Part shown: one piece after another, positions 26,357 through 35,545 of the stretch | Position numbering within the stretch: position 1 is the stretch's first letter | Layout: the number at the start of each line of letters is the position of its first letter | DNA from: Candidatus Aenigmatarchaeota archaeon | GTDB lineage: Archaea; Aenigmatarchaeota; Aenigmatarchaeia; CG10238-14 | DNA: 49,010 bases | NCBI GenBank assembly: GCA_017610225.1 | Contig: JAFCCM010000029.1 | Span: 1-49,010, forward strand | Direction: 5' to 3' | Notes under the pieces: generated by a model | Database searches by the model: none | The model's input: only the letters and a program-made list of their open reading frames with translations | Told to the model about the DNA's origin: nothing | Translations under genes and position numbers: made by a program

Positions 26357-26686
26357 TTATTCCTCTACTTTTCTTTGATGTTCAAGTTCAGCTATTGCCT
26401 GTCGTCTGAGGATTTCTTTTTCTTTTGCTTTAATCGCTTCCTCATAAAGTTGTTCTTCGGTCTTTTCAGGTTCAGGTTGTGCGTCCAAGATTGCTTGATA
26501 TTCTTCATCAGTCACAAACTTAACTTCGATATCTTTCAGGTTGTACCCTGCATTTACAGCGTTCTGGCGTAGTGTTTCAAGGTTCATCTCGGCATATACT
26601 TTATCATCAATCTTGGGGTCAGGATGTGTTTCTCCGCCACTCTGCGATTCGATCAGTTTTCCTGTTTTAGTTATTGATATTCTCAT
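26357..26686 (-). CDS. Hypothetical fibre/tail-associated small protein, 109 aa
   Basis: Ribosome site TAGGAG. The C-terminal half (ILDAQPEPEKTEEQLYEEAIKAKEKEILRRQAI) is a charged coiled coil following a proline-rich hinge, a layout I know from small proteins encoded beside fibre genes. It sits between a fibre-like gene and the portal gene. Function unknown; an assembly chaperone is possible. Confidence 0.5.
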   Translation of the reverse strand: MRISITKTGKLIESQSGGETHPDPKIDDKVYAEMNLETLRQNAVNAGYNLKDIEVKFVTDEEYQAILDAQPEPEKTEEQLYEEAIKAKEKEILRRQAIAELEHQRKVEE

Positions 26687-26695
26687 AATATTCTC

Positions 26696-28468
26696 CTATC
26701 TAAATGCCATGTAGTGGATATATGCTGAGCCTGTTTTTGCCCCTGCCTTTGTCCATGTAATTGTGAAACCATCTGCGCCAAGAACAGAGATAACCCCAGA
26801 ATAAATAATACCCGCAGCTTGATTAAGCTGGATACTGTTTACAACAGAATAAGACCATGTGTCCGCTGTCCTATTATGCCAATCGTCTATACTATAAGCG
26901 TTCGATCCGTCATCAAATCCAAACGATGCTTCTGCTGCTACATTAGTCACAGCGAAAAATATTACAAAAGAAGGTTTGAACCCTACTCCTGAAATTTCCT
27001 GTGTTCCTGTGGCATCAGCGGTATCTTTCGTGAATGTTCCAATCTTCATTCCCACTGCCCATTCAGGAGCTATTGCACCAGCGTTCATAAAGAGTTTCAG
27101 GTTAGCTGTACCTTTGGCAAGTCGTGCCAGGACACCTAAGGCCCTGTAATAGATATCGCCGTCAGCATCGGATCCTATGGCAAGATTAGAACCATCATCC
27201 TTAGCAAACCCTATATGTCCTGAACTTGCATAGTCCAGATTACTCAAATTAGCATGGTTAGCAACTTCCACTCCACTGAAAAATTGTGAAGTTACCATTA
27301 CTACCTTTGTAAAACTACCACCTGCCTTTGGAGCTATAATACAACCTATCAGACAACCAAAGTCATTTAGATAAGATGGTACTGTGGGAGCTACTATAGT
27401 ATTCAGTACTGCTTCCGCTAATGAATAACTATCTGTGCCTAAGACCTCATAAACATGCTCATCATCTATATGCTTATAAATATAATGATTGCCATACTTA
27501 TTGTTCCCAATGGTAGCTAATACCCCACTTCCATCATCATAATGAGAACAGTCTATTGTATTTCTATTTACTTCTGTCCAACCACCTAAGCCATCTTTAT
27601 ACAGCATAGTGAATTGAGTCGTATTACTGTTATATGAGGATAAAGGAAATCTATTCAATCCACTATAAACTACTCCAGTTTCCATAGTGAATTTGTCAGT
27701 AGCTAAATAATGTATTGTGGAGCCATTTTCTAGTTCTATTTCTCTTAGTTCTTTTGCTCTTTTATGTAATTTCCTAACTCCATCTTGGAACCTAAATCCG
27801 CTGCTAATGTAGTGAACATTGTTAAGGGCATCCCTCCTCACCTTGCCAATAGGGATGTTTCTCTTGTCGGCTTCATAAGGACTGGATGTTGAAAGAGATA
27901 TTGTTGGAGATCCTGCGTTGTAGTTTAGACAGACATAATAGGTCGTGTCAGCCAACGTAATTGCTATGTTATCTTCTAAATCTTTAGTAACCCTCTCAAG
28001 CTTACCTGTAAGGCTATCAGTAATTCTTAGAAGTGAGACTAAGGCTTCTACCTTGAATGTCCCTGCATTAGTTCCTTCTATTACTTCACCTCCACTAACT
28101 ATCATAGGGCTTTCAGTATAACCTTGCTCTTCTTTATCATTATTTACATATTCTGATACATCTACCCCATCAACAGATTTTCCAGCAGGTAAAATAATAT
28201 TTCCATCATCATCTATTGAAACAGCACTACCTTGAACTTTCCTAGCTCCACCATCTCCACGAACCACTGCATTGTCAGGGATGTTAGCGTCTGAAGAAAC
28301 TCCTTCTCCAATACCTGGCATGTCACCTTTACGCAACACATCTTCATCAAGCACAGGAGCAGCATTAACTTTGATAGGGTCATCTACTTCTATAGACTTA
28401 TCATAATCTCCATCATCGTATTGAATTATATCTGGATTACCACCTATCCTAATTGTTCTTAAAGCCAT
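26696..28468 (-). CDS. Fibre-like virion protein, 590 aa
   Basis: N-terminal attachment-like region (MALRTIRIGGNPDIIQYDDGDY), a middle with ADANIPDNA-type and DGNIILPAGKSVDG collagen/fibre repeats, and a C-terminal beta domain (GFKPSFVIFFAVTNVAAEAS, then SYSVVNSIQL, GFTITWTKAGAKTG and YIHYMAFR) of the kind ending receptor-binding or lectin-like tips. Ribosome site GGAG directly follows a dispersed element. Encoded between terminase and portal, so it may be a head fibre or second tail fibre. Confidence 0.65.
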   Translation of the reverse strand: MALRTIRIGGNPDIIQYDDGDYDKSIEVDDPIKVNAAPVLDEDVLRKGDMPGIGEGVSSDANIPDNAVVRGDGGARKVQGSAVSIDDDGNIILPAGKSVDGVDVSEYVNNDKEEQGYTESPMIVSGGEVIEGTNAGTFKVEALVSLLRITDSLTGKLERVTKDLEDNIAITLADTTYYVCLNYNAGSPTISLSTSSPYEADKRNIPIGKVRRDALNNVHYISSGFRFQDGVRKLHKRAKELREIELENGSTIHYLATDKFTMETGVVYSGLNRFPLSSYNSNTTQFTMLYKDGLGGWTEVNRNTIDCSHYDDGSGVLATIGNNKYGNHYIYKHIDDEHVYEVLGTDSYSLAEAVLNTIVAPTVPSYLNDFGCLIGCIIAPKAGGSFTKVVMVTSQFFSGVEVANHANLSNLDYASSGHIGFAKDDGSNLAIGSDADGDIYYRALGVLARLAKGTANLKLFMNAGAIAPEWAVGMKIGTFTKDTADATGTQEISGVGFKPSFVIFFAVTNVAAEASFGFDDGSNAYSIDDWHNRTADTWSYSVVNSIQLNQAAGIIYSGVISVLGADGFTITWTKAGAKTGSAYIHYMAFR

Positions 28469-28479
28469 TGTTTATCTCC

Positions 28480-28504
28480 AGATCGTTTTATAATTTAACG
28501 ATCT
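28480..28504 (+). repeat. Dispersed 25-bp element, copy 12
   Basis: AGATCGTTT-TATAATT-TAACGATCT. On the minus strand it abuts the GGAG of the fibre-like gene, and its other end touches the stop of the 28504-28722 gene. Confidence 0.9.
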
Positions 28505-28722
28505 TAAATCCCAAGCAATTTATTATTGACAGCCTTTTTAAGTTCATCTACAGTTTTAGTCAAGTTATCTATTTTAGATATTACTATAGTTGAACAAGCA
28601 TGTTGTCGTTCTGCACAAGTTTTATCCTTCACTTTACCATTACTCCCTAAATACTTACCAGTAGTCCCTGAAACAAATGCTATAACTATCCCACTTAATA
28701 CATAAGTAATTGGTTCAGCCAT
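28504..28722 (-). CDS. Small membrane protein with coiled tail, 72 aa (holin or spanin-like candidate)
   Basis: The start at 28722 (MAEPITYVLSGIVIAFVSG) follows GGAGGG and overlaps the terminase stop as TAATG. One membrane span (residues 4-20), two cysteines (C-A-E-R-Q-H-A-C) and a helical tail (ISKIDNLTKTVDELKKAVNNK). The layout is that of small lysis-accessory or virion membrane proteins; the exact role is unclear. Confidence 0.55.
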   Translation of the reverse strand: MAEPITYVLSGIVIAFVSGTTGKYLGSNGKVKDKTCAERQHACSTIVISKIDNLTKTVDELKKAVNNKLLGI

Positions 28723-30269
28723 TATATAGCCCTCCACTCCTCAATAGGAGAATCATATTTAAGTTCATTGTATTCAGCCTCTACATCAGCAGTGTTTTCC
28801 TTAGGGCTGAAATACCTCTCTCCCAATTCAAGCATTTCTATTAAATAAGCCTCAGCATCCATTATGTCCCAGAGTGCAGAACGAGGAAACATTAAAAGTT
28901 GCGCTTCTAACTTCTTCATTGTCTGACATGAATCATTGTGATAGATGTAACCGCCACGGTAATAAGGTACAAGTTCCTTAATACGAAGTTCTTTCTTCAT
29001 CCCACCTCTAGTCTTAAGCCAGACTAGTTCATAGAAACTTCCACGCCGAAACATTTCGTTTTTAATAGGTTGTTTAATAAATTCATTCAACGAAGTTTCT
29101 TCAATTCCTAATACCTTTGCATCCAACATTTGAGCCATGCCAAACATAGCATCATAGATTTCATCTGGATACATTTTCTCTGATATGATATCCCTAATGA
29201 ACAATCGAGCAGATGTTAGATCAATCCCTATACCAATTATAGCTGACTCAGCAGAATGGATTTTTACAGTTTTAGCAGGGTCGAGAATAATAACCGTCTC
29301 AATATTATTATCCTGCTGAACTTCAACATCAAGCATTTTAATATCATTCTCGCCAACACCTCTATCCGGTGGTAAGTTATAGTATCTAAAATACTCCTGA
29401 CGAAACGCTGAGTCTTTCGTTGAAATAGGTAAGTTGCGTAACTCACGAAAGAAAACATCTGTCTGGCCAGCATCTACGTGTTGCTGCCATTCAATAGCTA
29501 TTGACTCATCAGACATAAAGTTAGGTGCTGTTGAATGAAAGTCATTGTCACAAGCTTCGAGTCGCACAGAGTCCCACTCAGGTGAGTCGAGCAACTTTTG
29601 CAACACTGAGTCTTCATGTTTTAAAGTATCAATGTAGACTATTTTACAATTCTTAGCCATATCACCTATCCTTGGCAATGCTTTGACTACGTCAGCATAA
29701 AGCCACTCGTACCATCCTTTGCGAATTTCTTCATTGTTAATCTTAACAGGGTCTTCAAGGTCATCTATTACAATGAGTCCTGGACGGTCATTTTTGAACA
29801 GCACACCACGAACCTGCTGACCTGCACCTCTTGGCCAAACTAATGTATCGTAAGCAACCCAAGATTTTTTACTAAACACCTCGTCAAATTCCTTGTTATT
29901 CACATCTCGTTGTTTGAAGTCTCCGAAGAAAGCTTTAATATCACGGTTGGTGACAAGCTCTCTCCGGAGATTTTCAGTTTGCAGACTTGCTGCATCATGA
30001 GACTTATTAATGTAGCATATAAACCCTGTATGCCTAAACAATATCCACCTAGCCATTAATGCAAGAGCAACGATGGAAGTCTTCCCCCAACCACGAGGCG
30101 CTGCAATAGCTACTTTCTGTGCAGGGCCATCTATGAGATCGAAGATTTTTCCATGTACAGAGTCAGCAAAAGGCATTGTGAACCGCTCAGGAAAGAATGT
30201 TAAAGCTGTAGCCTTTGTCGATACAGAACATGTTGAAAGTATTTTTTCGAGCTCTTGATCTTTTTTCAT
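28722..30269 (-). CDS. Terminase large subunit (packaging ATPase/nuclease), 515 aa
   Basis: Walker A APRGWGKT (57-64), Walker B with catalytic acid IVIDDLED (166-173), and a C-terminal RNase-H-like nuclease with acidic positions in TVIILDPAKT, KVLGIEETS and WDIMDAEAYL. It cuts and translocates DNA into the prohead through the portal. The start has no Shine-Dalgarno sequence; the stop of a 22-codon mini-ORF with a good ribosome site lies 7 bases upstream, so translation is probably coupled. Confidence 0.93.
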   Translation of the reverse strand: MKKDQELEKILSTCSVSTKATALTFFPERFTMPFADSVHGKIFDLIDGPAQKVAIAAPRGWGKTSIVALALMARWILFRHTGFICYINKSHDAASLQTENLRRELVTNRDIKAFFGDFKQRDVNNKEFDEVFSKKSWVAYDTLVWPRGAGQQVRGVLFKNDRPGLIVIDDLEDPVKINNEEIRKGWYEWLYADVVKALPRIGDMAKNCKIVYIDTLKHEDSVLQKLLDSPEWDSVRLEACDNDFHSTAPNFMSDESIAIEWQQHVDAGQTDVFFRELRNLPISTKDSAFRQEYFRYYNLPPDRGVGENDIKMLDVEVQQDNNIETVIILDPAKTVKIHSAESAIIGIGIDLTSARLFIRDIISEKMYPDEIYDAMFGMAQMLDAKVLGIEETSLNEFIKQPIKNEMFRRGSFYELVWLKTRGGMKKELRIKELVPYYRGGYIYHNDSCQTMKKLEAQLLMFPRSALWDIMDAEAYLIEMLELGERYFSPKENTADVEAEYNELKYDSPIEEWRAI

Positions 30270-30276
30270 AATTTAA

Positions 30277-30345
30277 TTAATCTACAGTTCCCTTGATGTA
30301 TTGAAGGTCTTTTCGTATTTCTGCTAATTCCGCTTCAGGTGTCAT
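30277..30345 (-). CDS. Mini-ORF of 22 codons upstream of terminase, coupling leader candidate
   Basis: AGGAG-ACTAAA-ATG opens MTPEAELAEIRKDLQYIKG plus three residues, ending 7 bases before the terminase start, which itself lacks a ribosome site. Two still shorter frames precede it (ATG at 30393, 12 codons, sharing the ATGAC-ACTGAA-like start; ATG at 30444, 12 codons). The peptide may be a real short coiled helix or just a ribosome loader. Confidence 0.4.
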   Translation of the reverse strand: MTPEAELAEIRKDLQYIKGTVD

Positions 30346-30445
30346 TTTAGTCTCCTATTTGGTTATTGGTATAGCTTCAATTTCAGTTGTCATTTTACAC
30401 TCTATTTATAACTGTATCCTTTGTTGAGCAAATTGAGAACTCATT

Positions 30446-32812
30446 TTACCATGATCCTTCGACATACACTGGATACATATATAAATATGTGCCAGCTGAC
30501 CGTTTAACGCTTACTCTTACATATATCATGTATCCATTTTCAAGTTCATATGCGTAATCAGATGTAGTAAATACCCCTGAGCCTGTAAATGTTTGATCTA
30601 TGCCTATCTGTGTCACAGTCCCATTGTACTGCTGTTTATACAACTGTACTAAAGTTGTAGTTGCTTCGTCATCTGTGTTAACAAATATAGTAATAATGTT
30701 AATGATAGCCTCATTTCTTACTGGAATTTCAAAATCCCACACATCATATACTCCATCTCCTGCAACGCCACTACTTCGCACATCACCAGCAGGCCAGGTC
30801 ATTGTTCCATTAGGACTTTCACCATTAAATCTTCCATGAAGTGTAATTACTCTATTATTACTCGCAAACTCAGCACCTGAAAATTTATCTCCAGGAATCA
30901 AATGCCAATTATACCCATTAATATTATACGATGTTGTAAAGCCAGATGACGCCATACAACTTAAAAAAACATCTCTGGTAGTCCCAGCATCATCATACCC
31001 TGTTCCATTCGCACTTGTATTTTCAGCTACAATTCCAATGAAATTGTTATAGTTGTTACCTTCCTCTGAAGCTACTTTAACTCCATAGGTAGCGGCATCC
31101 ACTGAATAACAATCAATCATACCACTCATAAAAACATTTCTTGAGTTCCGCTGATAAAGATAAATCCCGCCTTTTTCTGACTGAGAACGAAGACCAACAA
31201 AGGAATTATCGTAAATTATACCAGGAGATACTCCTTGAAGTAAAAACCCATAAGAATTACTTTGTGAATATAAATTATAGTATCTATTCGCTGCTAACTC
31301 ACCATAGAAAGTTATTCCATAGCAATTTGTATATGCATTATTTGACCTAACATCTTCAACAAGAGATAGATAGGCATTTTTTATCCTAATACCTCCAGCT
31401 CTATTATTATTATCAAAAAAAATACCTCCTAAATATGTATTCTGTGCGCAGTTATCCACTGCACTTCCACCCCAATCAAGCAAATATTCACCTACTGGGA
31501 AACTATTACCAGCTTTAATAATAGATAAACTTTTATTACCAGAAATATACTGGTTCGTTGAAGATATTGCCGTGTTCACAATATAAGTTTTCAACCCAAA
31601 ATAGACTGGTTTCTCTGTAGCTAATGCTTTATAAATTGCATTATAATCGTCAGTAACTCCATCACCTGTTGCTCCCCACCATTCAGGTTTGACCCCACTG
31701 CATGCAGATTCTCCAAAAGCAACACTCCCATCCCCGCTAAACACCTGATAAAGTCCAGCAGAGAAAGGGCCGTTGATGGTGAGAGTTTTTGTGTTAGCGA
31801 CTGTTAGGATTCTTCCTTTAGAAGGTATTAACAAAGTAGTGTTTGCATTGATAGTACAATCATCAACAATTGTAGATGCAGTAGATACTTCTAACTCAAC
31901 ATTAGCAGCACCTATTTTGGTAACAGCTATTTCAAATGTTGAGAACCAAGCAGACTTTACTTTAGTCCCTGAGGCGAAAGTTATAGAACCATCACTTGAG
32001 ATAATTTGATTATCTCCAGCAATCAACTGAGAATTTAATGTAAGAGTCCTTCCAGCATCAATGCTAAGAACTCCTCCATTGAATATCTTAAGTGATAAAT
32101 TACTAGGAATAGTATTATCATAACTTATTACATTCTCATCTGAGACTTCCAAAGTAACTTCTTCATTCTCAACCTGAGCAACTACAGAACGAAGACTATT
32201 AAACCAATCAATCTTTAGTATAGTTCCATCTAAGAAATCATAGTCACCAAGCCCAGCAAAGATTTGATAGTTTCCAGCTTCTATATTTTTAATATTAGAG
32301 AAAACTACTTCTGAATCAACTTGGATGATGTTATTAGGTGAATCCCACTTTAATGTAACATCATTACCCAGTGCACAGGTAGTAGTTATATGAGCTTGAG
32401 AGGTTACTAACAAAGTAACCGAGTCATCATTGGTTAGGTTAATAGCTTTGTAAAGGCTAGGAAACCAAGCTGAGCGAATAACAGATCCATCAGCGAAGTC
32501 TACATCTCCAGCGCCTGTGAAGATTTGACGATCTGGTGCTCTGATATTTCTGGTGTTGATAGTTAGTTGGCCAGAGTTAACTATTGCACCATCTCGCTCG
32601 AAAGCAAGAGTGACGTTGGAAGGGATTGTTAGAGCTGTTACAGTCTGCGGTGAGACAATTTTAATAGTTCGTTCATTAGCACCAACTGCACTTATTGCAT
32701 CGTTGAGAGTTTCGTAAGCACGAGTTACTATTATGTCAGGGAAGAATTCTGCATATGCAGGAGTGACAAATAGTGCTAAAGCTAAAATTATTGAAAGTAT
32801 AAGTTTCTTCAT
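30446..32812 (-). CDS. Tailspike with signal-peptide-like N-terminus, tandem neck repeats and pectate-lyase domain
   Basis: The start at 32812 follows AAGGAG; the reading frame extends further upstream but without a ribosome site. The first 21 residues are a classic secretion signal (MKK, a hydrophobic core LILSIILALALFV, then PAYA before EFF). Residues about 22-370 contain four related units of the form (G)xxQIFxGxGxxxFxxGxxxxxxWFxSLxxAV, the last grading into SGVKPEWWGATGDGVTDD, the entry to a right-handed beta-helix of the pectate-lyase type. The C-terminus is a beta domain. It should bind and possibly cut surface polysaccharide. A signal peptide on a virion spike is unusual. Confidence 0.8.
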   Translation of the reverse strand: MKKLILSIILALALFVTPAYAEFFPDIIVTRAYETLNDAISAVGANERTIKIVSPQTVTALTIPSNVTLAFERDGAIVNSGQLTINTRNIRAPDRQIFTGAGDVDFADGSVIRSAWFPSLYKAINLTNDDSVTLLVTSQAHITTTCALGNDVTLKWDSPNNIIQVDSEVVFSNIKNIEAGNYQIFAGLGDYDFLDGTILKIDWFNSLRSVVAQVENEEVTLEVSDENVISYDNTIPSNLSLKIFNGGVLSIDAGRTLTLNSQLIAGDNQIISSDGSITFASGTKVKSAWFSTFEIAVTKIGAANVELEVSTASTIVDDCTINANTTLLIPSKGRILTVANTKTLTINGPFSAGLYQVFSGDGSVAFGESACSGVKPEWWGATGDGVTDDYNAIYKALATEKPVYFGLKTYIVNTAISSTNQYISGNKSLSIIKAGNSFPVGEYLLDWGGSAVDNCAQNTYLGGIFFDNNNRAGGIRIKNAYLSLVEDVRSNNAYTNCYGITFYGELAANRYYNLYSQSNSYGFLLQGVSPGIIYDNSFVGLRSQSEKGGIYLYQRNSRNVFMSGMIDCYSVDAATYGVKVASEEGNNYNNFIGIVAENTSANGTGYDDAGTTRDVFLSCMASSGFTTSYNINGYNWHLIPGDKFSGAEFASNNRVITLHGRFNGESPNGTMTWPAGDVRSSGVAGDGVYDVWDFEIPVRNEAIINIITIFVNTDDEATTTLVQLYKQQYNGTVTQIGIDQTFTGSGVFTTSDYAYELENGYMIYVRVSVKRSAGTYLYMYPVYVEGSW

Positions 32813-32885
32813 TTTTATCTCCTTAGTTTTTCTCTGTTCTAAACAATTCTTGATAAACACCACCTCTGCATATGAGTATTTAGTT

Positions 32886-34532
32886 TCATATCCTTACCTC
32901 ATTAGATTGTTTTATTGTTAAACGATCTTGGGCCTTAGCTAACTTTTCACGCCAAGACTTTGAGTTAATTACTTTAGGTTTCATAGTGTTAAATTGTATA
33001 ACTTGTTTATTGTCAATGTCTTTGACAGTTTCTTTCACATAGGAGAATTTGTCAAGCTCGTATACTTGATTGCTTCTATTGCTGCCATGAACTACCATGT
33101 AAGTGTAAGAAGGTGGAATGGTGTAGACTGTGTCAAATAGGTCACCCATTCTTAAATGAACAGTTTCGTATAAGTCTATTTTTTGTTCTTTCTTTTGCAC
33201 TAAAGCTATGAAAGGGCTTGTTCTAGATCTACCATGAGGAGCGTAGAATGTGTATACTTGGCCATCTGGAGATTGACCAAAGACTTGGTAATTAATGAGG
33301 AAGTTATCTTCCTTCATTATCCTAGCCATGTGCTTCATGTGAGCTATCCAACCAGGAACTACCCAATCATCTATGTCCATGCGAGCCATGATGGGAGTGC
33401 GAGGATAGTTGAGACGCTTGGTAATGTTCTCAGGACATCCCTTGTCAGTCTCCTTAGCCCAATTCTTTGATTGTTCAACTGAGTTTCTCCACTGGGATAA
33501 ATCACCTGAAGTGTATAGAAAGTTGATGTTAAGGCTTCCCCAATCAAGGGATTTGATTCGCTCAGTTGCTTCACAGTCTTCTGGGCCGACAGAGAGATAA
33601 ACAGCAAAGTCTTGGTCAGTTTGAGATTTAAGACTGTTGATAAAGTAATTTTGCATCATAGATAGGTGATTCTCATCTATGACACCTAACTCGTGGAAAG
33701 GTCCAACTTTGTTGTAGATTGCCCTGGACACAACAATGGTTTCTAAGGAAGAAGGATTTGGGCCAACCTTTATTCGATTACGAGGAAACCAAACACAGGA
33801 GAAGCCCCACTTTGATTCAAACAGCTTACGACCTTTTTGAATTAACTCTTCATTGTTTTTAGTCTTTCCATATTTATTATGTCTATCACCTCTATCGTTG
33901 TAAGCAATTAGATTTCTGTCTGTGATGGTGGCTATCTTCCAACCATTTTTTCTAACATTCATTGAGAAGTCAAAGTCCCAAGAACCGATGAAGTATCTTA
34001 TGTCTATGATGTCAGGGATTAAGGCTACTTCTTGACGAATCAGCATTGATGTTCCACCTATGAGGTCAACATCTGCAGTTGGACTAGTTATGGATTCAAT
34101 AGGAGTGCATGTTACCTTGGTGCCGTTGACAGTTCTATGATATACAAGCTGATTATGCATCACATCTACCATACCATAGTCAGGGTTGTTAGTTAAGAAC
34201 TCTAACTCCGCATCCAATGTACCTTCCTTATAATCCATATCATTGTCAGACATGAAGATGAAAGGTGTTTTAGCTGCACGTTTTAAGTTAGTTGCACGTG
34301 GAGGAGCTATGCCACCATTTCCAGAGGAGAAGTAAATGTCTTTTTCAACGAATCCAGATGCAGATTCAATGATTAGGTCTTTCATCACCTTAGATACTTT
34401 TTCTTCTCCTTGAACATGGAGACAGAGATTTAAGGAAAGTGAAGTAGACTTAGGTATGCTAAGCAAGGTTTTGGCTAACCTATCTTCCCTCATCCAAGAT
34501 ACTATAGCTACAGTGATTTGTGGTTTAGTCAT
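32886..34532 (-). CDS. Two-domain glycosyltransferase (GT2-like plus rhamnosyltransferase-like), 548 aa
   Basis: The N-terminal GT-A domain has ITVAIVSWMREDRLAKTL and the metal-binding SDNDMDY, with IGGTSMLIR and a WDFD motif further on. From about residue 265 a second GT-A domain (NYFINSLKSQTDQDFAVYL, then MARMDIDDWV) resembles putative rhamnosyltransferases. It would transfer sugars to host surface glycan or to a virion protein. Two methyltransferase genes follow on the same side, making a glycan-modification cassette beside the tailspike. The C-terminus QDRLTIKQSNEV comes from a dispersed element. Confidence 0.8.
   Translation of the reverse strand: MTKPQITVAIVSWMREDRLAKTLLSIPKSTSLSLNLCLHVQGEEKVSKVMKDLIIESASGFVEKDIYFSSGNGGIAPPRATNLKRAAKTPFIFMSDNDMDYKEGTLDAELEFLTNNPDYGMVDVMHNQLVYHRTVNGTKVTCTPIESITSPTADVDLIGGTSMLIRQEVALIPDIIDIRYFIGSWDFDFSMNVRKNGWKIATITDRNLIAYNDRGDRHNKYGKTKNNEELIQKGRKLFESKWGFSCVWFPRNRIKVGPNPSSLETIVVSRAIYNKVGPFHELGVIDENHLSMMQNYFINSLKSQTDQDFAVYLSVGPEDCEATERIKSLDWGSLNINFLYTSGDLSQWRNSVEQSKNWAKETDKGCPENITKRLNYPRTPIMARMDIDDWVVPGWIAHMKHMARIMKEDNFLINYQVFGQSPDGQVYTFYAPHGRSRTSPFIALVQKKEQKIDLYETVHLRMGDLFDTVYTIPPSYTYMVVHGSNRSNQVYELDKFSYVKETVKDIDNKQVIQFNTMKPKVINSKSWREKLAKAQDRLTIKQSNEVRI
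32904..32928 (+). repeat. Dispersed 25-bp element, copy 13 (inside the glycosyltransferase gene)
   Basis: AGATTGTTT-TATTGTT-AAACGATCT, read in frame on the minus strand as DRLTIKQSN six residues before the end of the protein. Confidence 0.9.
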
Positions 34533-35001
34533 TTGATTTCCTAAATATTGCTATCCTTGCTGATTGATCATCTAGACGATTACAGTTTTTAAGCATGGGT
34601 AATAATCCCTCTGATTGATGATCGTTGTTGAAGTCGTCTATAGCGATATACCGTGAGTGCTTTTGTGCATAGTATAGTTGATTCATCCTTGGTAAAATTC
34701 CGTCTACTAAAGATAGACCAAAGTGGCCTTTTATATCTGCGTCGACATTATTCCATAGACGAAATTCCACGTTAGCAAGATTAAACTTTTTAACTTCTCT
34801 AAGATATATAGAATCTGTTTCATACGAGATTATATCCAAACCTATATTGTTTAACAATATAGTTGACAACCCTGACCCAAATTCAAGGATGGAAGTAATA
34901 TCATACTTTTGTACATAATGATTTATTTTATTCCAACTAGCTATGTCCAGAAACCTAGTAGGAAATGGCCATTCTTTGTATATGTCTTTGTCAGTTTTCA
35001 T
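34525..35001 (-). CDS. SAM-dependent methyltransferase, 158 aa
   Basis: Class I Rossmann motif I as ILEFGSGLSTILL, motif II acid in SYETDS, and FGLSLVDGIL with YIAIDDFNND as later motifs. It overlaps the glycosyltransferase start by 8 bases and is probably translated together with it. Likely methylates the same glycan. The substrate is not visible from sequence. A dispersed element ends directly at its start codon. Confidence 0.7.
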   Translation of the reverse strand: MKTDKDIYKEWPFPTRFLDIASWNKINHYVQKYDITSILEFGSGLSTILLNNIGLDIISYETDSIYLREVKKFNLANVEFRLWNNVDADIKGHFGLSLVDGILPRMNQLYYAQKHSRYIAIDDFNNDHQSEGLLPMLKNCNRLDDQSARIAIFRKSND

Positions 35002-35026
35002 AGTTAGTTTTATTATAAAACGATCT
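35002..35026 (+). repeat. Dispersed 25-bp element, copy 14 (left arm degenerate)
   Basis: AGTTAGTTT-TATTATA-AAACGATCT. It occupies the whole 29-base gap between two methyltransferase genes and abuts the ATG of the downstream one. Confidence 0.8.
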
Positions 35027-35030
35027 TTAT

Positions 35031-35534
35031 TTAATCAAAACTCCATATGTAGATTAGACGGTTTTGAATAGATATTATTTTAACTGGGTTAATATTAGAT
35101 GTCCATTGACTTATGTCGTCCTTTGATATATTGTGGACTTTGTTATCTTTCCATTTATAAGGAAAAGATAAAATAGCATTATAGCTTATCCTTTTTACTT
35201 CTTTAAATGCATCAACTTGATTACTTAAATGTTCCCATACTTGAAGAGCTATAAACAGATCAAACTGCTTATCTTTCACTGGATAAGGAACATTGTTTAA
35301 GTCATGGATTATTTCCTTATGTCCTAAGTTTTTAGGTCTTAATTCTATAATGGTTGAATCATCAGACATATACATGCCTTCTGAGCCAGCTTCGCATATT
35401 GAAGAAGGTTGGATAGTCTTTATTTCATCAATTACTAAAGACATATAATCCCACCTAGCACTATTCCCATGTTGGTAGTAAGGAGAGCCTTTAGCTATTT
35501 CATCGTACTTTGATTTAGTTAATAGATTATCCAT
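35031..35534 (-). CDS. SAM-dependent methyltransferase (type 11-like), 167 aa
   Basis: PSSICEAGSEGMYMSDD resembles motif I with an unusual loop, followed by IHDLNNVPYPVKDKQFDLFIALQVWEHL, the acid/motif IV stretch typical of Methyltransf_11. It belongs to the glycan-modification cassette with the preceding methyltransferase and glycosyltransferase. Confidence 0.65.
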   Translation of the reverse strand: MDNLLTKSKYDEIAKGSPYYQHGNSARWDYMSLVIDEIKTIQPSSICEAGSEGMYMSDDSTIIELRPKNLGHKEIIHDLNNVPYPVKDKQFDLFIALQVWEHLSNQVDAFKEVKRISYNAILSFPYKWKDNKVHNISKDDISQWTSNINPVKIISIQNRLIYIWSFD

Positions 35535-35545
35535 TAAAAATTATC

